Assembly: GCA_029531795.1 (NCBI GenBank)
Contig: JAPEIS010000010.1
Coordinates: forward strand, 496,001-560,000
Length of the DNA: 64,000 bases
Source of the DNA: Sclerotinia nivalis
Taxonomy: Eukaryota > Ascomycota > Leotiomycetes > Helotiales > Sclerotiniaceae
Direction: 5' to 3'
The translations under genes and the position numbers were made by a program. The notes beneath the pieces were generated by a model. It ran no database searches. It saw only the letters and a program-made list of their open reading frames with translations, and was not told the DNA's origin. This document shows, in pieces, positions 46,801-59,151 of this stretch (position 1 is its first letter; each line of letters begins with the position of its first letter).

Positions 46801-48225
46801 CGGAACTGCTAGCGCAGCTAAACATGTTGGTCAACTTCAATCTGATGCCGCTAATTTTGGTTATGATGATGATAGAGGGGATTACCAAATCGCCACTGGA
46901 GATCATCTCTCGTATCGTTATGAGATTATCGATGTTCTCGGCAAAGGAAGTTTTGGTCAAGTCGTCAGATGTATTGATCACAAGACAGGAGGATTAGTGG
47001 CTATCAAGATCATCCGAAACAAGAAAAGGTTCCATCAGCAAGCTTTGGTAGAAGTTAACATTCTCCAAAAGTTGCGCGAATGGGTATGTAATTCAAACAG
47101 CTTCATCCAGTAATCAGCTAACAGGCATAGGATCCCCACAACAAGCACAGCATGGTCAATTTTGTTCAAAGCTTCTACTTCCGTGGTCATCTTTGCATTT
47201 CTACTGAGCTTTTAGATATGAATCTCTATGAGCTTATAAAATCGAATGCTTTCCGCGGTTTCTCTCTCAAGATCGTTCGACGATTCACAAAACAGATGCT
47301 CAGCAGTTTGTTGCTTTTGAAGTCAAAGAAGGTCATCCACTGTGATCTGAAACCTGAAAACATTCTTCTTGCTCATCCACTCCATTCCGAGATTAAGGTT
47401 ATTGATTTTGGGTCAAGTTGTTTCGAGAACGAGAAGGTATATACATATATTCAATCCCGATTCTATCGATCGCCTGAAGTCATTCTTGGTATGACATATG
47501 GTATGCCGATAGATATGTGGAGTCTTGGATGTATCTTGGCAGAGCTTTATACTGGGGTACCCATCTTCCCTGGTGAGAATGAACAGGAACAACTGGCCTG
47601 CATCATGGAAGTTTTTGGTCCACCGGAGAAGCATTTGATTGAGAGAAGTACCCGCAAAAAGCTTTTCTTTGATTCTCTCGGAAAACCACGCCTCACTGTA
47701 TCGTCGAAAGGACGTAGACGTCGACCATCCTCGAGATCTCTTCAGCAAACGATCAAATGTGACGACGAAGTTTTCCTCGACTTCTTGGCTCGTTGTCTCA
47801 GGTGGGATCCCGAGAAGCGTATGAAGCCTGATGAAGCTGTTAGACATGAGTTCATCACTGGTCATAAGCTTGCTGCTCCACCTCGTGTCAATACTCGACT
47901 CGACTCACCGATCAAGCGACACAATACTACCGCCGCTCCTTCTACGAACAGACCTCTCCCAGAACCACCTGCCACCAGTCACAAAAGTGGGTCAGCTGTT
48001 AGACCACCTGCTGCTGGAACTAGTCCAAGTAAAGCTCTTCCTCCTCGACGACAATCCAATGCCACAACATTGACTGGACCTCCTGGGCCGAAACGCACAA
48101 GTACTGGAACCGTTGCAATTACTGGTAGTAGTAGTTTACCCCGAGTTACACGAAGTGTAAGCTCGAAACAGGATTTAGCATCTGCGGGGGCATCGGCAGC
48201 TATGAGTAGTCGGCGAGCATTATAG
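43836..48225 (+). CDS. pom1: Pom1-type DYRK-family protein kinase
   Basis: Exons 43836-43894, 43960-47083 and 47131-48225 give 1425 aa. The first exon (MIREQRAPSGPRPDLSPTR) is inferred from a GTAAGA donor, an ACTAAT branch point, an AATAG acceptor and matching phase. Residues 1-930 are disordered and rich in Ser, Pro and basic residues with many SP/TP sites, as in cell-end DYRKs. The kinase domain covers about 1007-1304: GKGSFG, VAIK (Lys1036), HCDLKPEN (Asp1133), IDFGSS (Asp1153) and the DYRK activation loop YTY (1165-1167) before QSRFYRSPE. The preceding DYRK-homology segment SHLNIYEKGEIVDYKDIYF is present. In fission yeast Pom1 marks cell ends and times division; that role is family inference. 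The basic, Pro/Ser-rich C-terminus ends in SSRRAL. Confidence 0.9.
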
Positions 48226-48691
48226 AGGAATGTCATGTATGAAACGGAAAGTGTTGAAGATGAATAAAACACTCACAACACGCATTGGGTACATAAGGAG
48301 CGGATTATACGAATAGATGGTCTTTTGTTACTTTACTGCCTTTTTCTTCTTTCCCTTCGTTTGAAGTTGTCCCTTATTGCATAGCAGCGAGTTTGGGCGA
48401 AGCATTCTCATTTCATTTTATTTCGTTTACACCTTTGCATTATGCATACCCACATGATCTGCACAACTATACATACTTCATTCGTTCAAAAGCACAACGC
48501 GGGTCACAAGTTTACCACTCTAGTTAGAGCCTTTCATCTGATAATGGAAGTCTTTTGGCGTTCTTGCGACAGCAGGGCTGTAGGCTGGGACAACCCGGAG
48601 CATACTAGTGGGCGCAACAAGCATTAGCTGATACTACTATAACACTACTACACTTTAATTTGACGTCTCTCTTTCACGAATTATTTACCAG

Positions 48692-48862
48692 GCGTTTGGA
48701 CGGTTTGCCCCTGAAGAAAAGATGGGTGGGGAGGTAGAAGATCCGACGTGGAAGTACGATGCATTTGGAGACCGTGATGGATTCAGATGGCATCCATGCA
48801 CGGAAAAGGGCGGTTGGTTCAGAGTAAAGGGATGGGAGGGCGAAGGAATTAAATGGAATTGA
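48692..48862 (+). other. Possible unannotated exon, Trp/Gly-rich
   Basis: After a TTTACCAG acceptor-like site a frame opens with AFGRFAPEEK, continues from a Met at 48722 (46 aa) with DPTWKYDAFGDRDGF and ends GEGIKWN. Aromatic, acidic and Gly content looks protein-like rather than random. I could not place a convincing upstream exon. It may be the last exon of a small gene, or chance. Confidence 0.3.
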
Positions 48863-49846
48863 TGAAAAGAATTGAGATGAGTGAGATGAATAAATTATGT
48901 ATATTAATGTTTGGTATCTTCTTCTTGGGCGTGGCGGTTTCCAGATGAGAAGAGGAGAGGAAGCTGGTTTTATTACATATGCTGGTGGCGGTTAGATGAT
49001 CGCTAAACTCATGGCTTGCTGGGCTCTTGTTTGTTGTTGCATTGTTGTGTGTTGTCGCTGTAATCGCGAAGGGGAGATGCAAGAAGTGGCGTCGTAGAGG
49101 ATGTTGGGAGATAAGGGGATGGAGGGATTAGCTAGCATTGCCGGATTTGTTATACGTGGTATATGCATGAGCGTGCGTGCGTGTGGTTGAAAGTTACTTT
49201 GCTTGCTGTCTGATGAGAGAATCGAGTTGATTGTATGAGTGAAGATGAGAGGAGAGGAGAGGAGTTGGTATTTGATGCGAGGCGAGGCGTGGCCAGGTCA
49301 GGATGCGAGTTAAGATATCCAATGCAAGCAAGAGTTATATTTTGTGCTTAGTTGAGTCTTTTTGATTATGTGATTGTGATTGTGATTGTGGCTGTAATGC
49401 GGATAGGGATTCTGGTTTGATTTGAATTATGTTTGTGAGGTTTGACGTGAGTTTGAATGTGGATGTGGAAATTATTTTGGATGTAGGTTGGGAAAAGCGG
49501 ATGATGGGATGATACTGAGATATATTTCATATCTAGGGAATGTTACTTACATCTTGTAGTGAATATATATATACGCGGTTTTGAGCATTGTATCAAGGAT
49601 TAAATTGGGTGTAAGGAAGTCGACAGGAGATAGAGGATAGAGAATTGGGGTGAGGGATGGAGATTGGGATGAAGGTGTCAAGGTTAGAGCAATAGTATAA
49701 ACATAGTGGAATCTTATCGGCTCAATTGGTGAGGTATTATAATGGAGAGGTCAATTAATGTGTATATACTATATATGAAAACTCTGATCTGGTTTATATA
49801 TAGTTTGCTTACTCAGCTTGCTTATTCAGCATAATTCCTGACAGGA

Positions 49847-49870
49847 GGGATGGGATGGGATGGGATGGGG
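49847..49870. repeat. GGGAT pentamer run
   Basis: Four to five GGGAT units ending in GGGG. Confidence 0.85.
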
Positions 49871-50585
49871 AATGGGGTTTGAAGGGATGCAGTGAATAAG
49901 ATGGATAAGATGAATAAATGTCATGTTCGAATTGGAGATGAATTGTGAATTAATTGGTTTGAAAAAGAAGAGAGGAGAAGAAGCACCAAATCAAATTAAA
50001 AGAATAAAACAAACACGACGCAGTTAAAAGCACGGCAGATATGAATTTCGTCCACTTTTCATTGTCATATCATCTCATCTGAATAATGGAACCAATCACT
50101 AAACGATATCTCCTCCTCAATCCCTCCATTCGTTCACATCCTTTCTCTGTCCTATTACTCCCAACCGCATTCAGTTAAATATCCATCCCCTCTCTCTCCT
50201 CTCAAGCCCCCCCCCCCCCCTTCATGCTCGCACTCCATTCACTCCCCAAATTAATTACTCATACATATAACTAAAGCTCCTCATTCTCGTAGAAAGTATT
50301 GTTTCATAGAACCTGCTGCCAAAAATTCTTCATCCATCCCGTCCCAATCCATATAAATTATCACTAAAGAGAGTCATCGACTCATATAAAGTCATATTAC
50401 ATCATCCGTAATCCATCGTAGGTGTATATGTATGTGTTCCAAAAGCATCGTCCAAAACTGTGTAAAACATGGCCTAGGGAGTCCTCCTTTTCATAAATAA
50501 CGCCATCGTAAGGAGTGTATCATATCTTCACATCTCTCTTTCTTCACACCTCCGCCTTCGTTCATAAATACCCACAAAAAGAATT

Positions 50586-51511
50586 TCATAGGAACCAAGC
50601 AATCACAGCTCCCATAGCCGCAAGTCCACTTGCGCTGAGAGCATTAGCAGCACCCGTATATTCAGGCGCCCCAGTTCCAGTAGCTGTTTTACTTGGTCGT
50701 ACGGGTGTAGCAGTTGCACTTCCGCCGGATCCTAAACCACTAGTTGTTTCGTTGTGGACACCAGAGCTTCCAGATCCGCCAGATCCACTTCCTGAGCCAC
50801 CAGTTTCGGCCGCGGTGCCGGATGATAGGATGACAGTGCTAAGACCCGATGATGGGGAGGCAACAGGGGTAGTTGAGACGGCAGGAGGAGTGATGGGTGA
50901 AAGAACCACGGGGGTGGTGGAGGCGGTGGGTGAGTTGATGGGTGAGGAGATTAACGGAGTTGAGGTTGCGGATGGGTTTGGAATTGGGGTGCAATTTGGG
51001 AGTGTGAATGTACCGTTGAAGTTTCCGGAGCCGCCTTGGACGATACAGCTATTGCGATATTAGTTAAGTGACATACAAGGCGAAAGATTTGATGAGGGAG
51101 GAGAGTATGACATGAAATAAGTAGGCCAAGATAACAACGTACTTCTTAGAACAAGCAGCATCACCACTCTTATCACTAGTCTCCCAACATGGTGAATAGT
51201 TCACACCGTAAGGGAAATAACCCGCAAGATTATCATCACAGTTCCCTGGTTGACCAATGCCGTTTGTACAACGAATGATGATGGGTCCGCCGAGGGATGA
51301 ACTTGCGCAGTAAGCACCATTGGCAATAGGGCATGAGAAGGTTCCAGTGGTGGAGTTACTATAGTGATATTAGCTAAGGTGACACTGATGGATGAGGAAG
51401 ATATTTAGAGTATTAGTCTATGGTTGGAAGGGTAACTGACTAGGTAACCTGAGCCCTGGTTATACCTGCGAGAGCAGCAACTGTTGCGGCAAGGGTAGCG
51501 AATGACTTCAT
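50586..51511 (-). CDS. GPI-anchored Cys-rich cell-surface protein
   Basis: Exons 51511-51441, 51358-51143 and 51048-50586 give 249 aa. A signal peptide covers about residues 1-20 (MKSFATLAATVAALAGITRA). A compact domain of about 100 residues holds eight Cys, including TFSCP, AYCASS, IIIRC, GNCDDN, SPCWE, ACSKN, CIVQ and PNC, so four disulfides are possible. A Ser/Thr/Pro/Gly-rich stalk follows, then a hydrophobic tail (ALSASGLAAMGAVIAWFL) after small residues, as in a GPI-attachment signal. The layout is that of a cell-wall or plasma-membrane protein. I do not recognise the Cys-rich domain, so no function is assigned. The first splice is needed because the frame otherwise stops after AQVT. 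Confidence 0.82.
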
Positions 51512-52797
51512 GGCTTTTGGTTTGTTGATTTCTACTTATGGATTGATTATTTGGTAACCAAAAGTTTCTTCCAGTATATCAGGAGTCCAAGAGTACTAGG
51601 TATTATTGTAGGGGTTGAGTGTGAGACAGAAACGATTGTGTAGGTGATCGATGTTTTTGTTTACTTGAAAAATTAACGACAGTAATAGTTGAAGCGACAA
51701 CGTGCTTTGCTTTGTAATGTTTCTTTTGGAGGATGATAAAAATTTTGTTGGGGAAGGAGCGGATTTCAATTTTATATGTACATTGCGTGGGAGGCAAGAA
51801 CTGACTGCTGATCAGATTGATTGGCAAGCGCATATTGCCATAATGGGAATACCATGCCTTCCCCCTTGTACTTTACATGTGCTTAAGAGGGACAAGAGAC
51901 GAGGCGTTCCTGAATTTTCCCGTAATCCCCTGTAGAAAAATTGCGGAAAATTCATGGGTTCTTCTAAGCAAGAGCGATCATTAAAGCAAGAAACGTGTTG
52001 CTAAGTAAGCACATAGAGAAGGCGAGCAAAGAATTCAATCAGCCGTCTCAGCTGTCATCGAACACGATCAAAATCTAAGCCTCCTACCCAATATTCGTTA
52101 CTTCCGATTATAGGGCTAGTAGTCTCATTCTTTGTACCTTTTGTCTCAGACATGAGACTATTTCTAGTGAGACGGCGATTTGCCTCTTCGTATCACTTGA
52201 TTTTATTGCAAAGAACAAGGAAAACTCGAAAAGGCACCGAATTATGCCGAAGAATCATCAACAGTGGCATGGTATGATATGCCACTTCGTACTTTCAGCG
52301 TTCCATCTATGGGATGCTCAATTGGTCCATACCGGATCAGCTATATGGGTTGATCCAATCGATACATAGGAAGATGCCTCGTATTCCGATAATTTGCTGG
52401 CCGGGTTATACTGCATCAGAGATGTGTAGTATCCTGCATTTCAAGAAGTTGGGACTGATGATGTTCAGAGAAAGATCGTCGGTCGCTTGAGCGGTAGAAG
52501 ATGTAAGTGTAGATTAGTGGTGTGTTGTGGCTGGAATTCAATATATTTGATCAGCTAACTATTCATTGCGGGGTAGTTGACTCCGAGGTAGACTGAGAAA
52601 TGGCGTGAGTTACTATTTGGACATCATATCCACACTTTCCCCTTCATTTGATTAAACGATATCTATTATGCGAGCTACTCCCCAAGAAGGCTTCAGATAT
52701 TCTCTTTTCAAAGAACTCTAATAACTATTACATTTCAAACACCTTTGCATCTCAAATCCAAAAAAAATTCCCAGACCTCGTATTCCTCACGCCAACC
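51512..52797. other. Divergent intergenic region between the GPI protein and the DsbA-like gene
   Basis: Promoter region of both genes. It contains an inverted repeat at 52263-52286 and no supported coding sequence. Confidence 0.6.
52263..52286. repeat. Inverted repeat with 8-bp arms
   Basis: AGTGGCAT and ATGCCACT around an 8-base spacer, in the intergenic region 510-535 bases before the DsbA-like start. Possible operator or chance. Confidence 0.4.
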
Positions 52798-53920
52798 ATG
52801 TACGATTCTACAATCACATTTACCTTTGATACCATTTGTCCGTGGTGAGTCGTCTCCGAAAATTCATTTTACACCTTCCCTTTTCATCTTTTCCTTCTTC
52901 ATTTCTTGCGGGTTTTCATCACCAGCATGTGCATCATGCGAGTGATTATCCAAGCAATATCATGAAATACGAGGTCGAAGACTATGGCTGATCGTGCCTG
53001 GGTCATAATTAGGACTTATCTTGCCAAGAAGAGGTGAGGGTATTCAACATTTTGTTCAAATATTATTGAAATTGAGGGAAGCCCGGATTACTAACTGAAA
53101 CAACGTTGCGTAGATTGGATGAAGGTAAGAATTAGGCTTTTCTTCCAAATTTGACGTCGGCCGAAATGATACCCAAAGTGTGAAAAGGAAATGTGAAAAT
53201 AATGGCAATCACGTGATGACTGTCAGCATCGTTTCCTCGTTTCCTTCACTCCAGCACTGTACCTTCAGGCCCACACGCATTCCCCATTTAATAACGACTC
53301 TCACAGCGCTCCGTATCGTCCGTTCAACGGATGCAGCTTCGAAAGTCAGCTTCACCATCAAGTTCTCACCCTATCAACTATATCCCGAAGCCAGCAAAGA
53401 AGGCGAAGATAAATATGCCTGGTATCGTAAATCTCGTTACGGAGACTCCGAGGAGAAGATGGAAACGTATATGAAAGTCATGACCGCATATGGGCAATCC
53501 GCAGGTATAGACTACAAATTTCGTGGCACAGTTGCCAATACTCTCGATGCGCATCGAGTCATTCAGCACTTCCAACAAGAAGATGTAAAAGGGGGAGGGC
53601 CGGAAACAGCGGATAAGATCGTCATGGCGTTGTATCGAATGTATTTCCAAGAAGAGAAACATCCGAGTAGTGAAGAGACGTTGCTTGCGGCCTGTAGAGA
53701 AGCGGGAGTGGATGAAGGGGAGGCGAGAAAGATTATTGAGGATGACCATGAGGGATTGATGGATGTGAAGAATATGATTAGAGAGGCTGAGGGGAACGGG
53801 GTGGATAGTGTACCGGTTGTTAGTTTGGAGGGTAGGAGAAGAGATATCACTTTGACGGGGGCTCAAGATGTGGGCGAGTACGTGAAGTCGTTGCAGCAAA
53901 TTGTTAAGGAGAGTGTGTAG
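52798..53920 (+). CDS. DsbA/FrnE-like thioredoxin-fold oxidoreductase
   Basis: Exons 52798-52844, 53013-53033 (21 nt), 53114-53124 (11 nt) and 53307-53920 give 230 aa with exact phase closure. The joined N-terminus reads MYDSTITFTFDTICPW, then TYLAKKRLDEALR, which matches the FrnE-type pattern DTxCPWxYxGKxRLxxAL. The thioredoxin-fold motif is C14-P-W-T17, so the second Cys of CxxC is Thr. The cis-Pro motif SVPVV near 205 and the helical insert ADKIVMALYRMYFQEEKHPSS fit the fold. Members are cytosolic disulfide or glutathione-dependent enzymes or isomerases; the substrate is unknown. The ATG at 52798 is chosen because the domain starts there. The long open frame of the last exon has no true start of its own. 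Confidence 0.87.
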
Positions 53921-54182
53921 ATGCTTAATGAGATGGTACTTTCGAGCAAAGGTGTATGCATGTATCTTTCTTGGCCGCAAAGTTATTATTCTGGGGAGAT
54001 GGATGTAATATGTTTCCCTAATTGGAATTTTCGTTATTCTTGCTGCAGCTATTGGTAATTCATGTAACCTCGAATAATATCGTTTCTTGTATTTTCACCG
54101 AATCATCTTTCCCATCTCAACTATGATTTCTTCCAAGCGGCCACATTGAAAGTAAATGGTGAAATCACCTAGTATCATCCCC

Positions 54183-54209
54183 TTTTTTTTTTTTTTTTTT
54201 TTTTTTTTT
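54183..54209. repeat. Poly-T run
   Basis: 27 uninterrupted T residues followed by CAGG. Confidence 0.9.
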
Positions 54210-55056
54210 CAGGACAAGACTCAACATCTGTATGCGGTGTCCTTTACGAACCTCCAGTTCTTTTATTTAATTATTAGAGTCTGCAGAGTTAAGTTTGAGT
54301 CATTTGATAGAATCGTGGTGATTGGAAGAGGAAGAGGCATTCGATCGCGATGTTTTTTGCCTTCGAGTTGGTTAATAGCAAAGGCCAGATCTCGGTTTTT
54401 TGATAGTTGTATTATCGGATTGTGCTTTCTATAATATTACTTTTATTACGAAACAGAGGACAATATTATTATCTATGATAATATACTACAAAATCATCTT
54501 CAAGATTCCTTTGAGGTATCGGGTACGATTTATCAAATTCGGTTTTAAGGTTCAGGTTTTACCTTTTTCGATTCGAATCAAAACAATAACAATTTATATA
54601 CTTAGAGGAGCTGTGTAGAACGATCCGAGCTAATAATGTATCTGTTATAGAATTCGGTGGAGGATATATTATATATAGGATTGGGGCACCTTGTAGGATC
54701 AATATCCTTATGGTTTGGAGGGTTCTATGAAGTCGATATTAGACAAGATATGATTGCTGGGAAATTATGAACAGGATAAAGAGTTGATGTGAAAGAAGGT
54801 TGTTTGGATTTGATTGATAGAGGGATCGGATTTGGAAAATTATGAGTGTAATGTTTTGATTGGTATTTTTATCTTTATATGCGATGCTGTATAGAGGCTG
54901 GGTTTTGTTTTTTAGTATTAGTTTTCATTTCCCCCATCAAAAATATATACAAATCTGTATACTATTTAGATAGCACTACCCATAGCCATTTGTTAAGAAC
55001 TCGATTGAGCTTTTAACCGTCCTAGATAGTCTTTGACTCAGTGTGGATGTTAATTA

Positions 55057-55084
55057 AATCAATCAATCAATCAATCAATCAATC
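55057..55084. repeat. AATC tetranucleotide repeat
   Basis: Seven perfect AATC units. Confidence 0.95.
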
Positions 55085-55324
55085 CCCTTTTTTCCCCATT
55101 CTCTTCTTCTCTCACTATGCATCGCTAGCTGAAAAGCCAAATAGAGTTTCCGCTCAAGTCCACCCTTTTTATGCTTCAAAATTATCAATTTTCATTCCAA
55201 GCCCGTATCTACCGGCAACCCTCCAGTATATCACAATTTATGTATTCCGAATCTCGTGATACAGCTTCTTCTGGATTAAAACTCTTCAATATCAAGAGCC
55301 TCCGATAAGTCTGTGGGTATATAT

Positions 55325-58300
55325 ATGGTCTGAAAAAAGGTATCCTTTTTAAGAGCGCGACATGCAACAAACCTTTTTTTAAGGTAGTTTTTCACCGGAC
55401 TCAGAGCTCAAGGAGCTTCAGATTCATTCTTTTTTTGACTTTGAAATAGTATAGCATTTTCAGGTTGTAGGAAGTAGCTTTTTCTTTGTAATAGAATTAA
55501 ACTTTTGCTAATTTTGGATTTAGCTCCGGGTTTTTGTAAGATTAGGAAGTGTTTGGTGCATTGGTAATGGGACAGGGAAAAAGACTGTCTAAATGGGCAT
55601 AGATATGCAACAAAAGTTGCTGTGGACTGATAGAATGTTGTTGTTTTAGGATAATTCTTTGAAATTCATCGATTTTGTCTTTTGATGTGATGTCAATGAT
55701 TAGCCGCGCAGTTGATGCCTTTGACATCTGGTATAAGTATATAACAGCTATTTCTATACACATTTATTGGATCATTTGCAAGAATCGGAGTTGCTTGGAG
55801 GATATGATTGGAGTTTCAAGATGGAATGTCGGAAAGAGCATCAGATGTGCAACAAATCTCAGAAAACGACACCAGTGGGTACAAAATCCTCTCAAATCCA
55901 TCGATTTCGATTTCAATCGAGGATCAGTCTTCAATGTTTGAAGGTTTTGCTTTCTGTTTTGCTACAATAGTATATCAGGTATTTCGCAACTTACTTAGAG
56001 AAGTCCCAAAGGGTTAGATGCGTATTGAAAGAGAAATACGTGTTTGAAAAGGAGGTAACGAAAAGTGCTTCAGACATGCAACATAAATTTTCATATTCAC
56101 TAGTGCCACTAGTGAAAGTATATACCGGGAAAGCACTCCCGAAGCCATCAATTTTTGACTTTGGTGGAGTACCAACAGTCAGTCATTTGATGTATCGCTT
56201 TGATTTCTTCGCAGGTTCGTTCATTAGCTGTTTCTTGTTCTATCCATGAATTTTGATTAATTTCAAGTGTGTCCTGAAGATTGAGGCTGGGGATGAAAAT
56301 ATGACCTGTGCTTCTGTCAAATATACTTATTAACTTTTGATGTTCAAAAATATGGTGTTGATGTAGTAAGACAGGTTTCAATGGGAGATATTAGAAACAG
56401 TGAAGTTTGGGGCTTTATGGTTAAGGGAGGGATAGTGATTGAGTTGTTTAGTAGTAAGCTGATTAGGCTCGAGAAGCTTCCAAATTTGTTTGTTTTCCCT
56501 TCGAGGGGAAGTGCCTGGGGAAGTAGTTGAGTTGTTCTTTTCCTACTTGTGGGTGATTGTAGTTCTGTCTCTTTCCATTATGCTATCAGATTTTTATGTC
56601 TTTCCTACAATGTCAACTGTTTCAATTCTGAATTTCAAAAAGTACAGGAAAATCAAAAGAATTTCCTCAGGAAATCCAAAAATCATATTTTCCACTTCAA
56701 AAGGATATAAGAAATCAACCAGCAAATCCTTCCAATTTCTTTTAGTTCGGAAAAGTAGTCCTGCTTCTTTTCTCTCTTTCTATAATATCTTAACACTGTG
56801 AAACCTCCTCCTCCTGTACTTATGTTACTTCTAGAAAGGGTTCCTGAAAAGCATTTCAGATATGCAACAAAACCAAACTTGAGCCAATGAGATCACAGGA
56901 GGGAGCTTTAAATCAGCATTTTCTACTTTGATAAGACAAAACAAGCTGATCATTCAGTTTATTCATTTATTCTCTTCATAGAATGATACTTTTACTTCTT
57001 TTCTCATTGCCTATCTAAAAATAAGTCACAAAGATTCATTTGTATTATGCTTTGCTACTCCCAAAAGAGAGGCTTGAATACTATTTTAGATGTGCAACAA
57101 ATCTTTGTGGGAGGAGTCAGAAGTGGCTGTGCAAGGACCTCAAAACTATGGTTTCCAAATTGAATCAAGAATCCTGAGTAGACCTTCGAATTTACCATTG
57201 TGTATTCTTGTGAAAATGAAAATTTGCTTTGGCTAAGTTTCCATTAAAAGAGATAGAAATACCAATATTTTTTACTTCACGCAGGAATAACAAATCAATG
57301 AGTTGATTTTGTTGATATCTGGTTTCACAACTTGATTCTCTGCCTTCTTTTACATATACTGACAAGTTCTCAGATGAATCTGACGGATTACAAAAAGAGG
57401 TATTGAAAACCCCCTTTAGATATACAACAAAGCTCCTATTAAACCGATTAAATTTGGGCATCAGGAATTCCTGAGCTTCTTAAACCGCAATACCCAAGTT
57501 TGTGCACAAGAATAACGCATTAGCCATTTGAGCTATTATTTATCTGCTTGGATATTATGATACTCCTGCTTATTATCTATTTGCTAACATGCTTCCTGGC
57601 TGATTTTGATGGATATAAGAGCTATTCGATGAATTGTAAAAGAAGGTCTCGAAAACTACATTGGATATGCAACAAAAGTTTTCTATTTTAGATAGACTTG
57701 AGGTAAAAGATACATCAAAACTATAACTATTGTATTTGTATAGAAATAACATATCAATAGCTTTAAATATTCTCTGCTTGTTCTAATATCATAATGCTTC
57801 TACTGGTTCGCTGCTCAAACATAAGTTTTGAAGTCTATTCAAACTTGCTGAAGACTTGTTAGCTATCTTTTAAGATAGAGTCTCAAAATCGCCTTAGAGG
57901 TGCAATATAACCAAGTTGAGCCAATGAGGTTCGAGTGAAATCAATCAATAGCCTAAGAACTATCATTTCCGAATGGAAAAGAGTATAAAAAATTAATGAT
58001 ATCATTTCTACATTAGCTGTTTTGATTTTGTAGTGCTTTAGCTATTACTCTATCTGCTATGAGATTGTTAAAATATATCTGGCTGCGTAGTAAGTCGTTA
58101 AAGCATTTGTCAAATTTAGATCTTTAGATCACCTAAGGTATACAACAAAGCCCTGGTTCTGCCAATAAGATTGAGTTTTGAAGCCAAGATTAGATAAGTG
58201 AAAGTTGAGGAGCTTAGCAAAGGGGAATTTCCCACTTTGGCAAGATATATCTCAACAACGGGAATTGAATTCTATATGATCTTTACGTAGAATTATATCC

Positions 58301-58620
58301 ATGCCATTTTTGAGTCTGCGTACAGCTTTGAGTGATTTTATATTTGCTGGTTGATTCCTAAATGGATTTCTAAAATGGAGTCTCTAATCACTTCAGATAT
58401 GCAACAAAACTGCTTGAATACGCTAGTACTAAGGATACCAGACAGGAAAGAAACAACAAAGTTCGGAGCAAGAGCTATGAGTATCTAGCTTGATACCCGT
58501 ACGCTCTCATTGAATTCTTCATGGCTGAGTGAAAGCAATTAGCCGTTCGGCAACGGTACTCGCACGAGATCAAGGTGGTATCATGTGCAGTGTATGATCA
58601 GATATGCAATGGGACGGTAA
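55325..58620 (+). repeat. Degenerate array with a conserved core about every 240 bp
   Basis: A short core (consensus near TTCAGATATGCAACAAA) recurs at least 12 times, always on the plus strand. Its TGCAACA part starts at 55363, 55606, 55848, 56077, 56863, 57093, 57423, 57668, 57901, 58141, 58400 and 58605. Spacings are 243, 242, 229, 786, 230, 330, 245, 233, 240, 259 and 205 bases. The 786-base gap may hide two decayed cores near 56310 and 56590. About 25 bases before the core are loosely conserved (AAAAGAGGT, then TGAAAA). Spacers are mostly diverged but share pieces, such as GAGCCAATGAG in units 5 and 9 and GCTATTATTTATCTGCT-like segments in units 7 and 9. Stop codons break all frames over the units. 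I recognise no transposon, gene or RNA family in it. Confidence 0.8.
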
Positions 58621-59151
58621 TAATTATAAAGTTTGAGGAAGGTGCAGTTTAGCTCAGACTGCAAAGGAGCTCTTGAGCTTCTAAGTTTTGCTTCTTGGAC
58701 GTAGTTTCTGCGGAGAAGATTGGGGAGGATAATAGGTATAAAGAGAAAGCAAGAGAGGATTGAGGGTGACGTTAGGTGGTGACTATAAAAAAGCTGTGCA
58801 GTACCGCGAATGTGGATGTTGGTATATGAAGCTGTAGAAAGCAACCGCGGATTTTTGAATATGGCAGTAACGACTAACTAGTACCCTATCCGAGTTCAAT
58901 CCACATTTCTCTCTCCAAAATACCATTAAATCTCACACAAAAGAAACCAAGCATTCTTCCTTTCACTTTCATGCTCATGTTTTACAGAACTGTGGAGAGC
59001 TATAAGTAAATAGTCACTACAACCACGTTCATCAATATTATCGTTGGATCTCGCCTCCAAGAACAGCATCAAAACGAAACATTTCCAACCAGAGAAGATA
59101 TATCATATCGACCACTCAATCACCTTGTCTAATTACTGGAGAGAGAAGTAT
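58621..59151. other. Intergenic region after the array
   Basis: No gene supported. A minus-strand open frame at 58581-58844 overlaps the array edge and has no family features. Confidence 0.55.

Larger units (their letters stand above)
48226..50585. other. Intergenic region with simple repeats and one possible exon
   Basis: Convergent 3' flanks of the kinase and the GPI protein. It holds a short Trp/Gly-rich open frame (48692-48862), GATTGT repeats near 49368-49395, a GGGAT pentamer run (49847-49870) and a 14-base poly-C tract (50207-50220). No other gene seen. Confidence 0.55.
53921..55324. other. Gene-free AT-rich region before the repeat array
   Basis: 3' flank of the DsbA-like gene, then AT-rich DNA with a 27-base poly-T run and an AATC tetramer repeat. 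No coding frame supported. Confidence 0.6.

Noticed and set aside
53378..53980. 200-aa minus-strand frame
   Set aside because: Antisense to the DsbA-like last exon; no family features.
55325..58620. Reading the array as a minus-strand coding repeat (FVAYLK-like peptides at each core)
   Set aside because: The similarity follows from the conserved bases alone; stops interrupt most units shortly after the core.
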